Shown one piece after another: positions 23,821 to 32,720 of a stretch of DNA of 64,000 nucleotides. The number at the start of each line of letters is the position of its first letter. Position 1 is the stretch's first letter. Below the pieces are notes generated by a model. That model saw only the letters and a program-made list of their open reading frames with translations. It was not told where the DNA came from and did not search any database. Source of the DNA: Bdellovibrio bacteriovorus (GTDB lineage Bacteria > Bdellovibrionota > Bdellovibrionia > Bdellovibrionales > Bdellovibrionaceae). Made by a program: the position numbers and the translations under genes. The DNA lies in contig NZ_LUKD01000008.1 in the NCBI RefSeq assembly GCF_001592745.1, positions 487,545-551,544 on the forward strand, written 5' to 3'.

Positions 23821-25644
23821 TTATTTTTTCTTTGGTGGATTATCGCGAAAATATGAAAACCACACATCAAACATCAAGTGATAGTTGCCGTCCGTTGTTT
23901 TGACAACGGACTTCAATGTGGTTTCATTGCCATATTTGTCCACCTCTTTAAAGTTTGGATCTGCATTAAGATCGATAACTTCCACCTTCATCTGCTTGAG
24001 TGTGAACAGTTCGTGCTTCTGGGCGACGCCGTCAAAGTTTTCATCGTGCCACAGGCGAAGTTTGTGATAAATGGGATCTTCAATAGTGATATAAGTATCT
24101 GCGGGACCAAGGAGCGTTTTCGCATCGACGCTTGTTCCGTCATACTTCGCTAAGGCCTTATATCCGTCTTTGGCAAATTTGCCGTCGGGTCCTAATGTAT
24201 TGTCTCCGAAGAGTTCATCAATACCGCGCACTTCACCCGCGTTATTGGGTTTCACTAGGAAATAATATTGAGGCGATCGGTACCAGGAAATTCGTTTCGG
24301 AGAGTAAGGTGGTGATGAGTTCATTCCAAGTATGTCGAAGGTGATTCCATCTTCGTGCGATGTAAATACAAGTGGCTCTGCCTTCTGTACATTCGAACCA
24401 AATTGCACCATGAGCGGTGATCCTGCTTCGTAGCAATAGCGGTAAGAAAATCCGGCGCCTGGTCCCGTTAATTGTCCGTTGGTGCAAGTTGCAGGCGCTG
24501 AAGAGGCGACGCCACAACGAGGGGCTCCGTAAAGTTCGACAGTTTCTCCGTCTTCCAGCGCATAACCACCGACGACGCAAGGTTGCGGCGGCGCCGTTCG
24601 ACATTGTGTAGCCCCATAGGAACCTGTCAGAACTCCGTTAATACATGTTCTAGTTTCACTTTGGCAGTTTTGTCCAAAAGGCACGGTTTCAGATGCATAA
24701 AGCGTGATGCTTTGGCCGTCACTCAGCGTTTGGCCATTCAAAGAACAAAGCGCTCCCGGCGAAGCAATAGGATGCGGAGATGGTTTTCCAGATATGATGA
24801 TGCCACCTTCTCCGCCAGAACCGGGACCATTTCCGCCTCCGTTGCCACCAGTGTTTAAGAAAATGGTAGACCCATTGCTGCCCGCAGGACCGCGCGGACC
24901 TTGGGCTCCGGTGGCACCTCGAGCCCCCATGGCTCCTTGAGGGCCCGTAGGCCCGGTGAATGCGATCAGAGGAAGACATCCAGTTGAATCCGCTGTGAAT
25001 GTCTTTCCGTCGCCATCAGTGACGGAGTTTTTAAAACCTACAAAGACCTTTCCCGCTTTTGCGCAAGTGGCTGTTGGTGAAAGGTTGTCACCGAGGTTTG
25101 TTCTTGCTCTTGGCAGGACGTTAAAGGCATTTAAATTAATTTGTTCGGGACCGCCGTATTTGAAATTGATTTCAATTTTTTCTTCTGGATATTGGCATGT
25201 TGTCGCCGAAGTACAATGTACGGACCAGATAATTTCCGCCTGATAAAGACAGGATGTGTTGGGCGTTCCGAAGTTGTCACAAACAGAGCCGTCCGGATTA
25301 AAACCTTGTTGTTGTTTCCCTGGGTCGGTCAGTCTAAGGCCGTCACCGTTAACTAAAATGATTTTAGCTTTCGTGTCATTGGCGCAGCTCGCCGGATAAG
25401 TTTGAATACATGCCATTGCGGGATTTTGCGCAATTGTTTTATCCCAAGAATACTGCTGACTAATCGTCGACATTAAGTTTGCTGAAATGGTACTGAAAGC
25501 TGATTTTCTAGCATTCAAAATCGACATCTTTTGAAAATGTGTCGCCGCTACCATAGAAGCACTGACGATGGCCCCTAATGCACCCAGAGCCACTAAAGTT
25601 TCGACCACAGTAAAGCCTTTTGTATTCGAACCTGGTGTCGTCAT
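23821..25644 (-). CDS. Prepilin-like protein with collagen-like repeat
   Basis: The start is ATG 25644 behind GAGG. The 607-residue product opens with a type IV prepilin signal: NTKG|FTVVETLVALGALG, with Glu at +5. A globular part follows, which shares CAKAGKVFVGFKN with the neighbouring pilin. Next come exactly nine Gly-X-Y triplets (GPTGPQGAMGARGAT...) at about 230-260 and a Gly-rich linker. Cys-containing NGxxLxDG modules (about 290-400) come next. An EF-hand-like loop DENFDGVAQKHE lies near 550. It is probably assembled or secreted by a type IV pilus/type II-like system; a minor pilin with an exposed tip is inferred. Confidence 0.82.
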   Translation of the reverse strand: MTTPGSNTKGFTVVETLVALGALGAIVSASMVAATHFQKMSILNARKSAFSTISANLMSTISQQYSWDKTIAQNPAMACIQTYPASCANDTKAKIILVNGDGLRLTDPGKQQQGFNPDGSVCDNFGTPNTSCLYQAEIIWSVHCTSATTCQYPEEKIEINFKYGGPEQINLNAFNVLPRARTNLGDNLSPTATCAKAGKVFVGFKNSVTDGDGKTFTADSTGCLPLIAFTGPTGPQGAMGARGATGAQGPRGPAGSNGSTIFLNTGGNGGGNGPGSGGEGGIIISGKPSPHPIASPGALCSLNGQTLSDGQSITLYASETVPFGQNCQSETRTCINGVLTGSYGATQCRTAPPQPCVVGGYALEDGETVELYGAPRCGVASSAPATCTNGQLTGPGAGFSYRYCYEAGSPLMVQFGSNVQKAEPLVFTSHEDGITFDILGMNSSPPYSPKRISWYRSPQYYFLVKPNNAGEVRGIDELFGDNTLGPDGKFAKDGYKALAKYDGTSVDAKTLLGPADTYITIEDPIYHKLRLWHDENFDGVAQKHELFTLKQMKVEVIDLNADPNFKEVDKYGNETTLKSVVKTTDGNYHLMFDVWFSYFRDNPPKKK

Positions 25645-25672
25645 ATAAGACCTCGAATCTTGGTAGTGTAAC

Positions 25673-26479
25673 TTACGGACAATACGCATCCGCCCCATTG
25701 TAACCTTGAGGGCCCATCATGCCGGTGGCTCCCATCGGCCCCGTGGGACCTGTCGGACCTTGAGGCCCGCGAGGTCCCAGGAACGCAGCATAGGATATGC
25801 AACCTTCGCCATCGGAGGTTTGTCCGTTAAATACATTTTTTTCGCCAATGAAAATCATGCCTTTGCGGGCACAGATAAGAACAGGGGAGTCGTTTCCGCC
25901 AAATTGTCCACGGCTTTGTTCCACGACGTTGTAGTTAGCAGGATTGAAGGGGAACTTATTCTCTTTTGAGTGCGGGGTGTATACAAAGTGTATACTGATG
26001 TAGTCTTCAAAAGAAGAGCAGGTGCTGTTTGCGCACTGAGCTCGCCACTTTAAAGAGACGTGCAGAGGACATGAGTCATCGCCCGCCGAAGAGTAAGTGT
26101 CACATCGTGTTCCATCCATGCGATATCCTGCAGAAGGAATAGCGCTATCATATATAATCGTTCCTTCCGCATCATATAAAGCGATATTCAAGCGCTCTGT
26201 TTCGCCTGGCGTGCAGAATTTCTGAGAAGACGAAACGCATTTCATTTGCGCATTCTTTGCCCGGGTCATCATCCAGGATGAGTCAGAGGTGATCGCTGAC
26301 AATAGGGAATTGCGAATGTGAAGGACGTTGTCCTTGAAGCGCACTTCCTTCTGAACAGCTTGTTGATTCAACAGTGTTGTCACTGTCGCCATTCCCGAAA
26401 TACTCAAGATGGTGCCCACCAAAAGCACACTGATGATGCTAAAACCTTTTTGATTCGAGAGAGCTGAAATGAAGTTCAT
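25673..26479 (-). CDS. Prepilin-like protein with C-terminal collagen-like repeat
   Basis: The start is ATG 26479; the longer frame adds 68 residues with no hydrophobic logic and covers regulatory sites. The 268-residue product opens NQKG|FSIISVLLVGTILS, a prepilin signal with Ser in place of Glu at +5. Its middle domain resembles the next gene (CARKGMIFIGEKN, then GCISYAAFLG). It ends in nine Gly-X-Y triplets (GPRGPQGPTGPTGPMGAT...) and a short Cys-containing tail. The two prepilin genes lie 28 bases apart and form an operon. Confidence 0.8.
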   Translation of the reverse strand: MNFISALSNQKGFSIISVLLVGTILSISGMATVTTLLNQQAVQKEVRFKDNVLHIRNSLLSAITSDSSWMMTRAKNAQMKCVSSSQKFCTPGETERLNIALYDAEGTIIYDSAIPSAGYRMDGTRCDTYSSAGDDSCPLHVSLKWRAQCANSTCSSFEDYISIHFVYTPHSKENKFPFNPANYNVVEQSRGQFGGNDSPVLICARKGMIFIGEKNVFNGQTSDGEGCISYAAFLGPRGPQGPTGPTGPMGATGMMGPQGYNGADAYCP

Positions 26480-26532
26480 ACCAATATATCGGTGGTAAAA
26501 AATGCAGTCTTTAGAAATCCTCACAACGAAGT

Positions 26533-26550
26533 GTTCTATCTTTTTAGAAC
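26533..26550. promoter_or_regulatory. GTTCT-N8-AGAAC site, copy 2
   Basis: The arms are perfect but the spacer is eight bases, one shorter than the other copies. It lies in the 194-base divergent region between the prepilin operon and the lipoprotein pair. Confidence 0.5.
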
Positions 26551-26582
26551 AAGCAGGTCTGCGCTTGTCGAAGAGTTCACTC

Positions 26583-26601
26583 GTTCTAAAAATACCAGAA
26601 C
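26583..26601. promoter_or_regulatory. GTTCT-N9-AGAAC site, copy 3
   Basis: Perfect arms with a nine-base spacer, 50 bases from copy 2 in the same divergent region. It is 72 bases upstream of the lipoprotein start at 26674. Confidence 0.65.
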
Positions 26602-26673
26602 ACATAGTCGAGTTTTCCAGTTTATTCGCAAGAATCAAGAGCCGATAAGTCCACACATTCCAAAGGGGGAATA

Positions 26674-27690
26674 ATGAAACCATTGAATATGGGTAGGTAT
26701 CTCGTCGGAGTTACGGTGGGCAGTTTATGTGTGCTCGCCTTTCAAAACTGCGTGCCACAATCTGGATTTCAAACGGATCAAGGTACTTTCAGTTCCCAGT
26801 CAAGCATGGGAAGTAGTAACGGAAGTAACAATCTCGGTAGAACTGGAATCGTGCAAACATCTGGGACGGATACCTCCAATAGTGGTGGTTTGTATGCCCC
26901 TCCCAAGCAACTTTTTTTTACAGACCTTTCAGTCGGTGACGGCTCGACGATTCAAAGAGTGAAGCAAACATTGATCGGCGTCGGGGGACCCAACCTGCGT
27001 GGTTGCACCGCTTTACTTTCGGAATCACATATTTATTGTGTGAAGGACACTGACTATCGCCTTGTAGGTGGAGCGGGTGACAAGCAGTGGAGTTATAATG
27101 CAGGAACGGATACTTACTCTGCTGATTTCACCGTCTCCGGATGGCCTCATGCTGACTATATCACACGCTACATTTTACCTGATGGCACACGCTCTGAGGT
27201 CCGCTTTAGACCGATTCTTTTTAGAGATTCGTCTTCAGGTAACGGCTCTTACTTAACTCGCGTGGTGCAAGTCTTAAGTGGTGTGGGGGGTGCAGGATTG
27301 CGTGGATGTACGGCGCTTATGTCAAATTATAATGTTTATTGTTTAAAAGACTCCGAGTTCCGTGTTGTTGGCGGCAGTGATGATAAACAGTGGTCTTACA
27401 ATCCTTCCACAGACACTTACTCGGCAAACTTTGATGTCACTAATTGGGGCTGGCCACATCAAGAATACTTTACTCGTTACATTCTCCCTAACGGAAATCG
27501 GTTGGAAATTCGTTTCTATCCTGGGCGCACTTACACGGCCGGCCCGGCGCCTTATTCGGGACCTAAATGGGTGATGACCGTAGAAAAAGCATGTCTTGGT
27601 CCTACGCCGGCACCGGCTCCGATTGGTCAAGCTTGTTCTGTACGAGGTCAAACTCTAAGTAATGCTTGTGGTACGGCGACTTGCCAATAG
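26674..27690 (+). CDS. Lipoprotein with two tandem domains
   Basis: ATG 26674 follows AAAGGGGGA. The 338-residue product has a signal peptide ending LAFQNC, a lipobox style shared with the next gene. Two direct repeats of about 105 residues fill the rest. Each has the order LRGCTAL, (I/V)YC(V/L)KD, (R/V)VGG, DKQWSYN, TDTYSA(D/N)F, WPH, TRYILP(D/N)G and (V/I)RF.P. The conserved Cys pair in each repeat suggests a disulfide. The family is not recognised. It is divergent from the collagen-like prepilins and shares their regulatory region, so a joint surface role is possible. Confidence 0.78.
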   Translation: MKPLNMGRYLVGVTVGSLCVLAFQNCVPQSGFQTDQGTFSSQSSMGSSNGSNNLGRTGIVQTSGTDTSNSGGLYAPPKQLFFTDLSVGDGSTIQRVKQTLIGVGGPNLRGCTALLSESHIYCVKDTDYRLVGGAGDKQWSYNAGTDTYSADFTVSGWPHADYITRYILPDGTRSEVRFRPILFRDSSSGNGSYLTRVVQVLSGVGGAGLRGCTALMSNYNVYCLKDSEFRVVGGSDDKQWSYNPSTDTYSANFDVTNWGWPHQEYFTRYILPNGNRLEIRFYPGRTYTAGPAPYSGPKWVMTVEKACLGPTPAPAPIGQACSVRGQTLSNACGTATCQ

Positions 27691-27709
27691 AAACTTCGAG
27701 GGGGATGTT

Positions 27710-28840
27710 ATGAACTTATGTAAAATTAAAATAGCGTCAGTCGGCACAATCTGTACTTCCTTTTTAGTTTTGGGTTTTCAAAACTGTTCGGGCACGCAAT
27801 TTACGGCTGCAGAGACCGAAGCTTTAAATCTGAAAAGAGTGAGTTCGACGGAAATGAATTCTTCCGAGCCAACTTCATCGTCGGCCAAGATTGATTTGGT
27901 GACTCCGCGAATCGTGTTATCAGATCAATATGACGGAGAAGCAAAGCCCTCTTTTTCTCCTAAAAAAATCGTCTATGGAACTGTTTACGGTTTAAGCGAT
28001 AAAAACGTGCATGTGTGCATGGGAAGCTATTATGGTTGTGAGTATTGGCCGGGATATCGACAGGCGATGTCCACGGTCGCGCATTACAGTAAACCTGTAG
28101 AACAACTTCCCAACTGGCGGTATCAGGTTTCGGATAGGACGTGGAGATTCACATTAGATTACAGTGAGGTCGGCGACGTCCTTGACAAGGTCGTTGTGCA
28201 TGAAATGGTTCCGGATTCAGAAACAGACTTTGTTTTCTTCAATGGTCCTAGTGCCGGAGTTCGCCTAAGACTTGAAGCTATGATTTCAGTTCGTTCCGAA
28301 CTGCACGATGCGGGAATTTACTTCAATGCTTGGGGGCGTGATACGGTTTCTTCGATCACGCAAGATTCTTACGGCAGTAAGATCTTCACGCGAAATTCGG
28401 GATTGAGTTCATTAAATCAGACCTTCTCGCACATTGCGGGGCTTGGTCCTAACGTGGGCGTCTGTCATGAAAAAGTGGGGAGTGGTCGTTGCAGCTCTGT
28501 GAACAACTACATGCCTGCTCAGAATCTGGGCCGCTATAGCACGGTTCGAGGTCTTTGGCAGATCAACAACTCAGGTTTGAAACTGGATTCGTTGGGCGCA
28601 GTGGGTGGCAAATATGCTATGTATGCCAGGGACGCCTCAACCGGAACCACAGTGAGCAGTGAATTCTATCTGAATCCACCGTCAATTCGTTGTTACTATG
28701 CTTCAACGACGCCAGTTCTGGGGCCTTGTTCGGATCCAGAAACAAGTCAGAATCAATGCACGCAGTCCAACGTAGGTCAAACACTGCAGGGAACGGGAAG
28801 TTGCAAAGCGAAGTACACTTGCGCTTGCACAAGCTCGTAA
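27710..28840 (+). CDS. Lipoprotein, function unknown
   Basis: The start is ATG 27710 behind GAGGGGGA; the longer frame begins inside the previous gene. The 376-residue product has a signal peptide ending LGFQNC. The mature region is Ser- and aromatic-rich, with FSPKKIVYGTVYGLSDKNVHVC and WRYQVSDRTWRFTLDYSEV, and a Cys-rich end (QCTQSNVGQTLQGTG...CACTSS). It lies 19 bases after the tandem-domain lipoprotein, forming a two-gene operon with a terminator after it. No family is recognised. Confidence 0.75.
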   Translation: MNLCKIKIASVGTICTSFLVLGFQNCSGTQFTAAETEALNLKRVSSTEMNSSEPTSSSAKIDLVTPRIVLSDQYDGEAKPSFSPKKIVYGTVYGLSDKNVHVCMGSYYGCEYWPGYRQAMSTVAHYSKPVEQLPNWRYQVSDRTWRFTLDYSEVGDVLDKVVVHEMVPDSETDFVFFNGPSAGVRLRLEAMISVRSELHDAGIYFNAWGRDTVSSITQDSYGSKIFTRNSGLSSLNQTFSHIAGLGPNVGVCHEKVGSGRCSSVNNYMPAQNLGRYSTVRGLWQINNSGLKLDSLGAVGGKYAMYARDASTGTTVSSEFYLNPPSIRCYYASTTPVLGPCSDPETSQNQCTQSNVGQTLQGTGSCKAKYTCACTSS

Positions 28841-28863
28841 AAGAAAAAACAAATAGAAAAAGA

Positions 28864-28892
28864 AAAAGCCTCGGTAAGAACCGGGGCTTTTT
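28864..28892 (+). terminator. Rho-independent terminator
   Basis: AAGCCTCGGT, AAGA loop, ACCGGGGCTT (one U-G pair), then a T-run. Confidence 0.9.
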
Positions 28893-28919
28893 TTATTGTC
28901 TGTAGTACCTAAAAGTCTT

Positions 28920-28938
28920 GTTCTAGAATAACCAGAAC
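28920..28938. promoter_or_regulatory. GTTCT-N9-AGAAC site, copy 4
   Basis: Perfect arms, nine-base spacer, 82 bases upstream of the S74 fibre gene start. It lies downstream of the preceding terminator, so it belongs to the fibre gene. Confidence 0.65.
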
Positions 28939-29020
28939 GGAAACTCTGTAAAATATTAAAGGCCATATTGAGAGCACAACGTGCAACGCCGAATAGTTCA
29001 TCAAACATTAGGAGTTGTAA

Positions 29021-32000
29021 ATGCTTTCACGTCTGTTGTTAAATCATCTCCTTTATCTTTTTTTATCCGCAGTGGTATTGCCTGCCTACGCTGTCGGTCC
29101 CGTAGCTTCAACCGGTTCCTTGACTTATCAAGGTCGTATTCTTCGTTCTGACGGAACGCCGTTTGAAAATAAAAATGTCTCTTTCGTGTTTCAGATTCTC
29201 GATCCCGGTGGGCAATGTGTGATTTATCAAGAGCAAGTGAACGGCATTAACATGGAAAACTCAAAAGGTGTTTTTGATGTTCCTATTGGTACCGGATCCG
29301 TTCAATACATCACGGGTCTTGGTGCCTCCACCGTGGTTGATATTTTCAATAATGATTCCGGAATGGGATATTTCTGTGGAGCCTGTTCTAGTTCGGGAAG
29401 TTCCTATAATTGTTCTGCAACGACAACACCTTATCATCCAATAGCTACGGCCGGCCGTTTATTGCGAGTGGCTTTTTATGACGGCACGGGATGGAAGACG
29501 GTGACACCCGATAATGAAATCCGCACGGTGCCTTATGCGGGTTATGCGACATCGGCTCAAAAGCTCGGAAAAAATTCCGTGAATGATTTCGTTCTAAAAA
29601 ATGAAATCAATAACTCCGGAGCGGGAAGTGTGAACTGCGATAGTGGCAGCTTTTTGACTTGGGATGCAAATACCATGAAGTTCGGCTGTGGCAGTGTCTC
29701 GGGTGCTTCCGGCGGTACGGTAACGAGTGTCCTGACTGGAGCTGGATTAACCGGAGGGCCAATCACTGATAGTGGAACAATCTCACTAAGCACCTCTGGA
29801 GTGACCGCCGGCACTTATGGTTCGGCAATACATATGCCCGTCATTGAAGTGGATTCTTATGGTCGTGTGATCAACGCCAGTCAAACTTCTATCACCGGTT
29901 TTGTTCCGTACTCGAGTTTGCCAGCGTGCAATTCAGCGGCGCATACACTTTCATTTATTTCTCCCATTGGAGGTTTTAGTTGTACACCTATTTCCATCAC
30001 TCTTTCGGGCGATGTCAGTGGGTCGCAAGGCACGGCCGTAGTGGAAGGGTTGCAAGGAACGCCGGTGGCTTCCTCGGCTCCCACCAACAATCAAGTTTTA
30101 CAATTTGATGGAGCTCAGTGGAAGCCCACCACTCTTTCATTAGCGGCTTCAGATTTAACTTCTTTGTCGGGAACCGGGATTGTGAAGCGAACTGGGGCTT
30201 CTGCTTTTACGACACTCGGAGTGAGTGCTCCGCTTGTTGATTTAGGAACTAGCATCGGTCTTTCTCTCAGCACAGGTTTAAAGTTGAATTCCAACAGTCT
30301 TGCGGTGGATGTGGGTACGGGGGCTAATCAGATTCCACAACTTGATGGTTCAGGAAAAATCAGCACGTCGGTGATTCCCTCCGGTGTAAGCTCACAGTGG
30401 ATGACTTCGGGTTCGAACGTCTCTTATAGTGGAGGCAATGTGGCCGTAGGAACTCCCAGTCCCACACGCCGTTTTGAAGTGTATGCGGCGAATAGCTCGT
30501 TCCGTCCTTTTGGACTAAGAACAAGTGACTATGTTTCTGGTACTAGCGGAACTGGTTTTGACGTCGATTTCGGGGCCGCCTCTGGAAATACTTATGTGCA
30601 ATTGAACGCCATTCACACAGGCGGAACAGCTGCGACAAATCTAGTTCTTCAACCGACAGCGGGAAATGTGGGAATTGGTACCATTTATCCTGCAAGCTCA
30701 TTGCACGTCAAATCCTCGGGGCAAGTAGTAACCACCTTCGAATCGACCGATGCCAATTATATGGGGATTCACCTGAAGTCAGGTTCTACAACAAATCCAC
30801 CTTCGATCTATGCGAGTGGCAATGGCATGTCCTTGTATACCATGGGTACGGAGCGAGTGGGTCTGCATTCTAACGGTAACGTCATTCTTGCAACGGCGGC
30901 AGGAAGCGTCGGTATAGGCACACCAAACCCTCAAGGGACGCTGCATGTTGCTTCAGGCAATGTTTATTTTGGCGATGCTCTTACGCCGACACCCAGTGTG
31001 CAAACGAAGATGACGGTTGTTGATTCAAATCCTATCATCACTGTGGCGGCCAGCAATGCGGCGGGCTCTGCCGGCATCGAGTTTCAACCCAAGGGAACGG
31101 GGTTATTAGGGGGGCAGTACAAGATTTTTGGTTCACCTTCAGCAGGACCTTACGGGAACGGATTGATTTTCGAACTTGGCAATTTAGGTACGATGGGTGG
31201 TGGCCAATTCGTCATGCGGCTTGACTCCAACGGCTACTTGTCTTTAGGACAAGGCTTAGCAATGGAGTCGGCGGCGGCAAGGCTCCATGTTAAAGGAATT
31301 GGCGCCTTAGTTGATCCTTCGCCTTTTGGTTCTAATCCGTCAGGAACTGTTCAGCGAATCGAAGGCACTAATACTGTCCTTGATGCAGGTTTCTCGACAA
31401 CTGAAAATCCATGGCTTCAGGCTCGCACTAAAACTGATTATTCTCTTAGCAAGGCTCTTTTATTAAATCCTGCAGGTGGAAACGTGGGAATTGGAACGGT
31501 AGCCCCTGCTTATGCGCTTCATGTTGCCGGCGCTTCCGGGGCCACCGTAGGATTTTTCACAGACGGCACTGCAAGTTGTTCGATCCGTCCTGCCACGGCC
31601 GGAAGTGTGAGCTGTTCTTCTGACGAAAGGCTTAAGAAGAACGTCACAGGCTTTTCAGATGCCACATCATTAGAGAATATTTTAAAACTGAACACAGTTA
31701 CATACGAATGGAGAAGTGTGAATAATGGTCGTCACACGGGGTATATCGCACAGGAAGTGGAAAAAATTGCTCCTGAATTCGTGACAACAGGAAATGACGG
31801 CTACAAGCAAGTCAGTTACTCAGGCTTTATTCCTTGGATTACCGGAGCTATTAAAGAGCTTAATAAAAAACTTATGCTTGGAATGGCTTCTAAGGCCGAC
31901 AAAGAGATGGTAGAAAATAAAATCCAAACACTGGAGCTAGAGGTTCTGGCAAAAGATCTTAAGATAAAAATGCTTGAAGAAGAAAATCTTCAGATCAAAG

Positions 32001-32041
32001 CGCGCCTTGAGAAAATTGAAAAGGCTCTTGGCGCGAGATAA
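29021..32041 (+). CDS. Secreted fibre protein with C-terminal S74 self-cleaving chaperone domain
   Basis: The 1006-residue product has a signal peptide (cleavage near AYA-VG). Its N-terminal domain (LTYQGRILRSDGTPFENKNV, then NSKGVFDVPIG) matches the fibre at 676-2616. The long middle region contains NVGIGTxxPxxxLHV units typical of fibre shafts (near 545, 630 and 825). The C-terminal domain, from about residue 865, has the S74 cleavage signature SSDERLKKNV, then YIAQEVEKIAPE. A coiled coil ends the protein. S74 domains trimerise fibres and cut themselves off. No other phage genes are nearby, so a cellular fibre is inferred. Ribosome-binding site is TAGGAG. Confidence 0.87.
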   Translation: MLSRLLLNHLLYLFLSAVVLPAYAVGPVASTGSLTYQGRILRSDGTPFENKNVSFVFQILDPGGQCVIYQEQVNGINMENSKGVFDVPIGTGSVQYITGLGASTVVDIFNNDSGMGYFCGACSSSGSSYNCSATTTPYHPIATAGRLLRVAFYDGTGWKTVTPDNEIRTVPYAGYATSAQKLGKNSVNDFVLKNEINNSGAGSVNCDSGSFLTWDANTMKFGCGSVSGASGGTVTSVLTGAGLTGGPITDSGTISLSTSGVTAGTYGSAIHMPVIEVDSYGRVINASQTSITGFVPYSSLPACNSAAHTLSFISPIGGFSCTPISITLSGDVSGSQGTAVVEGLQGTPVASSAPTNNQVLQFDGAQWKPTTLSLAASDLTSLSGTGIVKRTGASAFTTLGVSAPLVDLGTSIGLSLSTGLKLNSNSLAVDVGTGANQIPQLDGSGKISTSVIPSGVSSQWMTSGSNVSYSGGNVAVGTPSPTRRFEVYAANSSFRPFGLRTSDYVSGTSGTGFDVDFGAASGNTYVQLNAIHTGGTAATNLVLQPTAGNVGIGTIYPASSLHVKSSGQVVTTFESTDANYMGIHLKSGSTTNPPSIYASGNGMSLYTMGTERVGLHSNGNVILATAAGSVGIGTPNPQGTLHVASGNVYFGDALTPTPSVQTKMTVVDSNPIITVAASNAAGSAGIEFQPKGTGLLGGQYKIFGSPSAGPYGNGLIFELGNLGTMGGGQFVMRLDSNGYLSLGQGLAMESAAARLHVKGIGALVDPSPFGSNPSGTVQRIEGTNTVLDAGFSTTENPWLQARTKTDYSLSKALLLNPAGGNVGIGTVAPAYALHVAGASGATVGFFTDGTASCSIRPATAGSVSCSSDERLKKNVTGFSDATSLENILKLNTVTYEWRSVNNGRHTGYIAQEVEKIAPEFVTTGNDGYKQVSYSGFIPWITGAIKELNKKLMLGMASKADKEMVENKIQTLELEVLAKDLKIKMLEEENLQIKARLEKIEKALGAR

Positions 32042-32042
32042 C

Positions 32043-32720
32043 CTATTTCTCTAAAAGGATTTTTTTAATCTGAGCGTACTTCTGACGAGTCAATGCCGAC
32101 GTCGAAAGAATATAAGAAGAGTAATAACGAACATTTTCCGAAGACGAGATATTCGGGGTGATTTGCAAAGCTCGCTTGTAAACGACTTCGTGAATTAGTA
32201 GCGCGACCCTATCGGCTAGACTGAGTTGAATCCATAGCGGCTTAGAAATGAAGTAACTCGAATCATTCTTAAACTGCGAAACATGCTGCACGGCCAGTTG
32301 TTTCAGCTCACAACCTTGCGGGATAAATCCAATGCCGGCGTCCGTTGTCGGGAAAAGTTCTCCATCAATAAACTGCGCCTCCGTTACAAAACGGTGCAGA
32401 AGTCTTTCAAGTTCGGTCACAAAGACAGGATCAAAAGGTTTGACCCTTTGGAGGCTTTCAAGTGCCAGGTCGATGCTTTTTGATAAACAAGGAACAAGGA
32501 TTTCCCACCCTTCCACTTCTGGAATATGGCAGACAGAGAGATTCATGTCCTTTAAGTACGGAATAAGCATATAACGCTGAACAGATTCATAAGTGTCATA
32601 GAACTGAACGGTCTTTGCTGCTGGGCACACGATTCCTTTTCCGCCATTTCCGAATTCTGTAGAGCGAGCCGCACTGAATGAAAGGAAGAAGAATGTTGTT
32701 AAAAATAGAAATGATTTCAT
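32043..32720 (-). CDS. Exported protein with N-terminal NGGxGxxC motif
   Basis: The start is ATG 32720, whose A is shared with the stop of the upstream regulator gene (TGATG); the frame can be extended one codon to a TTG. The 225-residue product has a signal peptide ending near ARS-TE, then FGNGGKGIVC. The rest is helical and contains ALLIHEVVYKRAL, which looks like an HExx motif but lacks the second His of HExxH. It is translationally coupled to a TIGR02147 regulator. Function is unknown. Confidence 0.75.
   Translation of the reverse strand: MKSFLFLTTFFFLSFSAARSTEFGNGGKGIVCPAAKTVQFYDTYESVQRYMLIPYLKDMNLSVCHIPEVEGWEILVPCLSKSIDLALESLQRVKPFDPVFVTELERLLHRFVTEAQFIDGELFPTTDAGIGFIPQGCELKQLAVQHVSQFKNDSSYFISKPLWIQLSLADRVALLIHEVVYKRALQITPNISSSENVRYYSSYILSTSALTRQKYAQIKKILLEK

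Noticed and set aside
29021-32041. S74 fibre gene as part of a prophage
   Set aside because: It has a signal peptide and no head, tail, portal or lysis genes nearby.
32043-32720. HExxH metalloprotease in the exported protein
   Set aside because: The motif reads HEVVY; the second His is missing and no third ligand context is seen.
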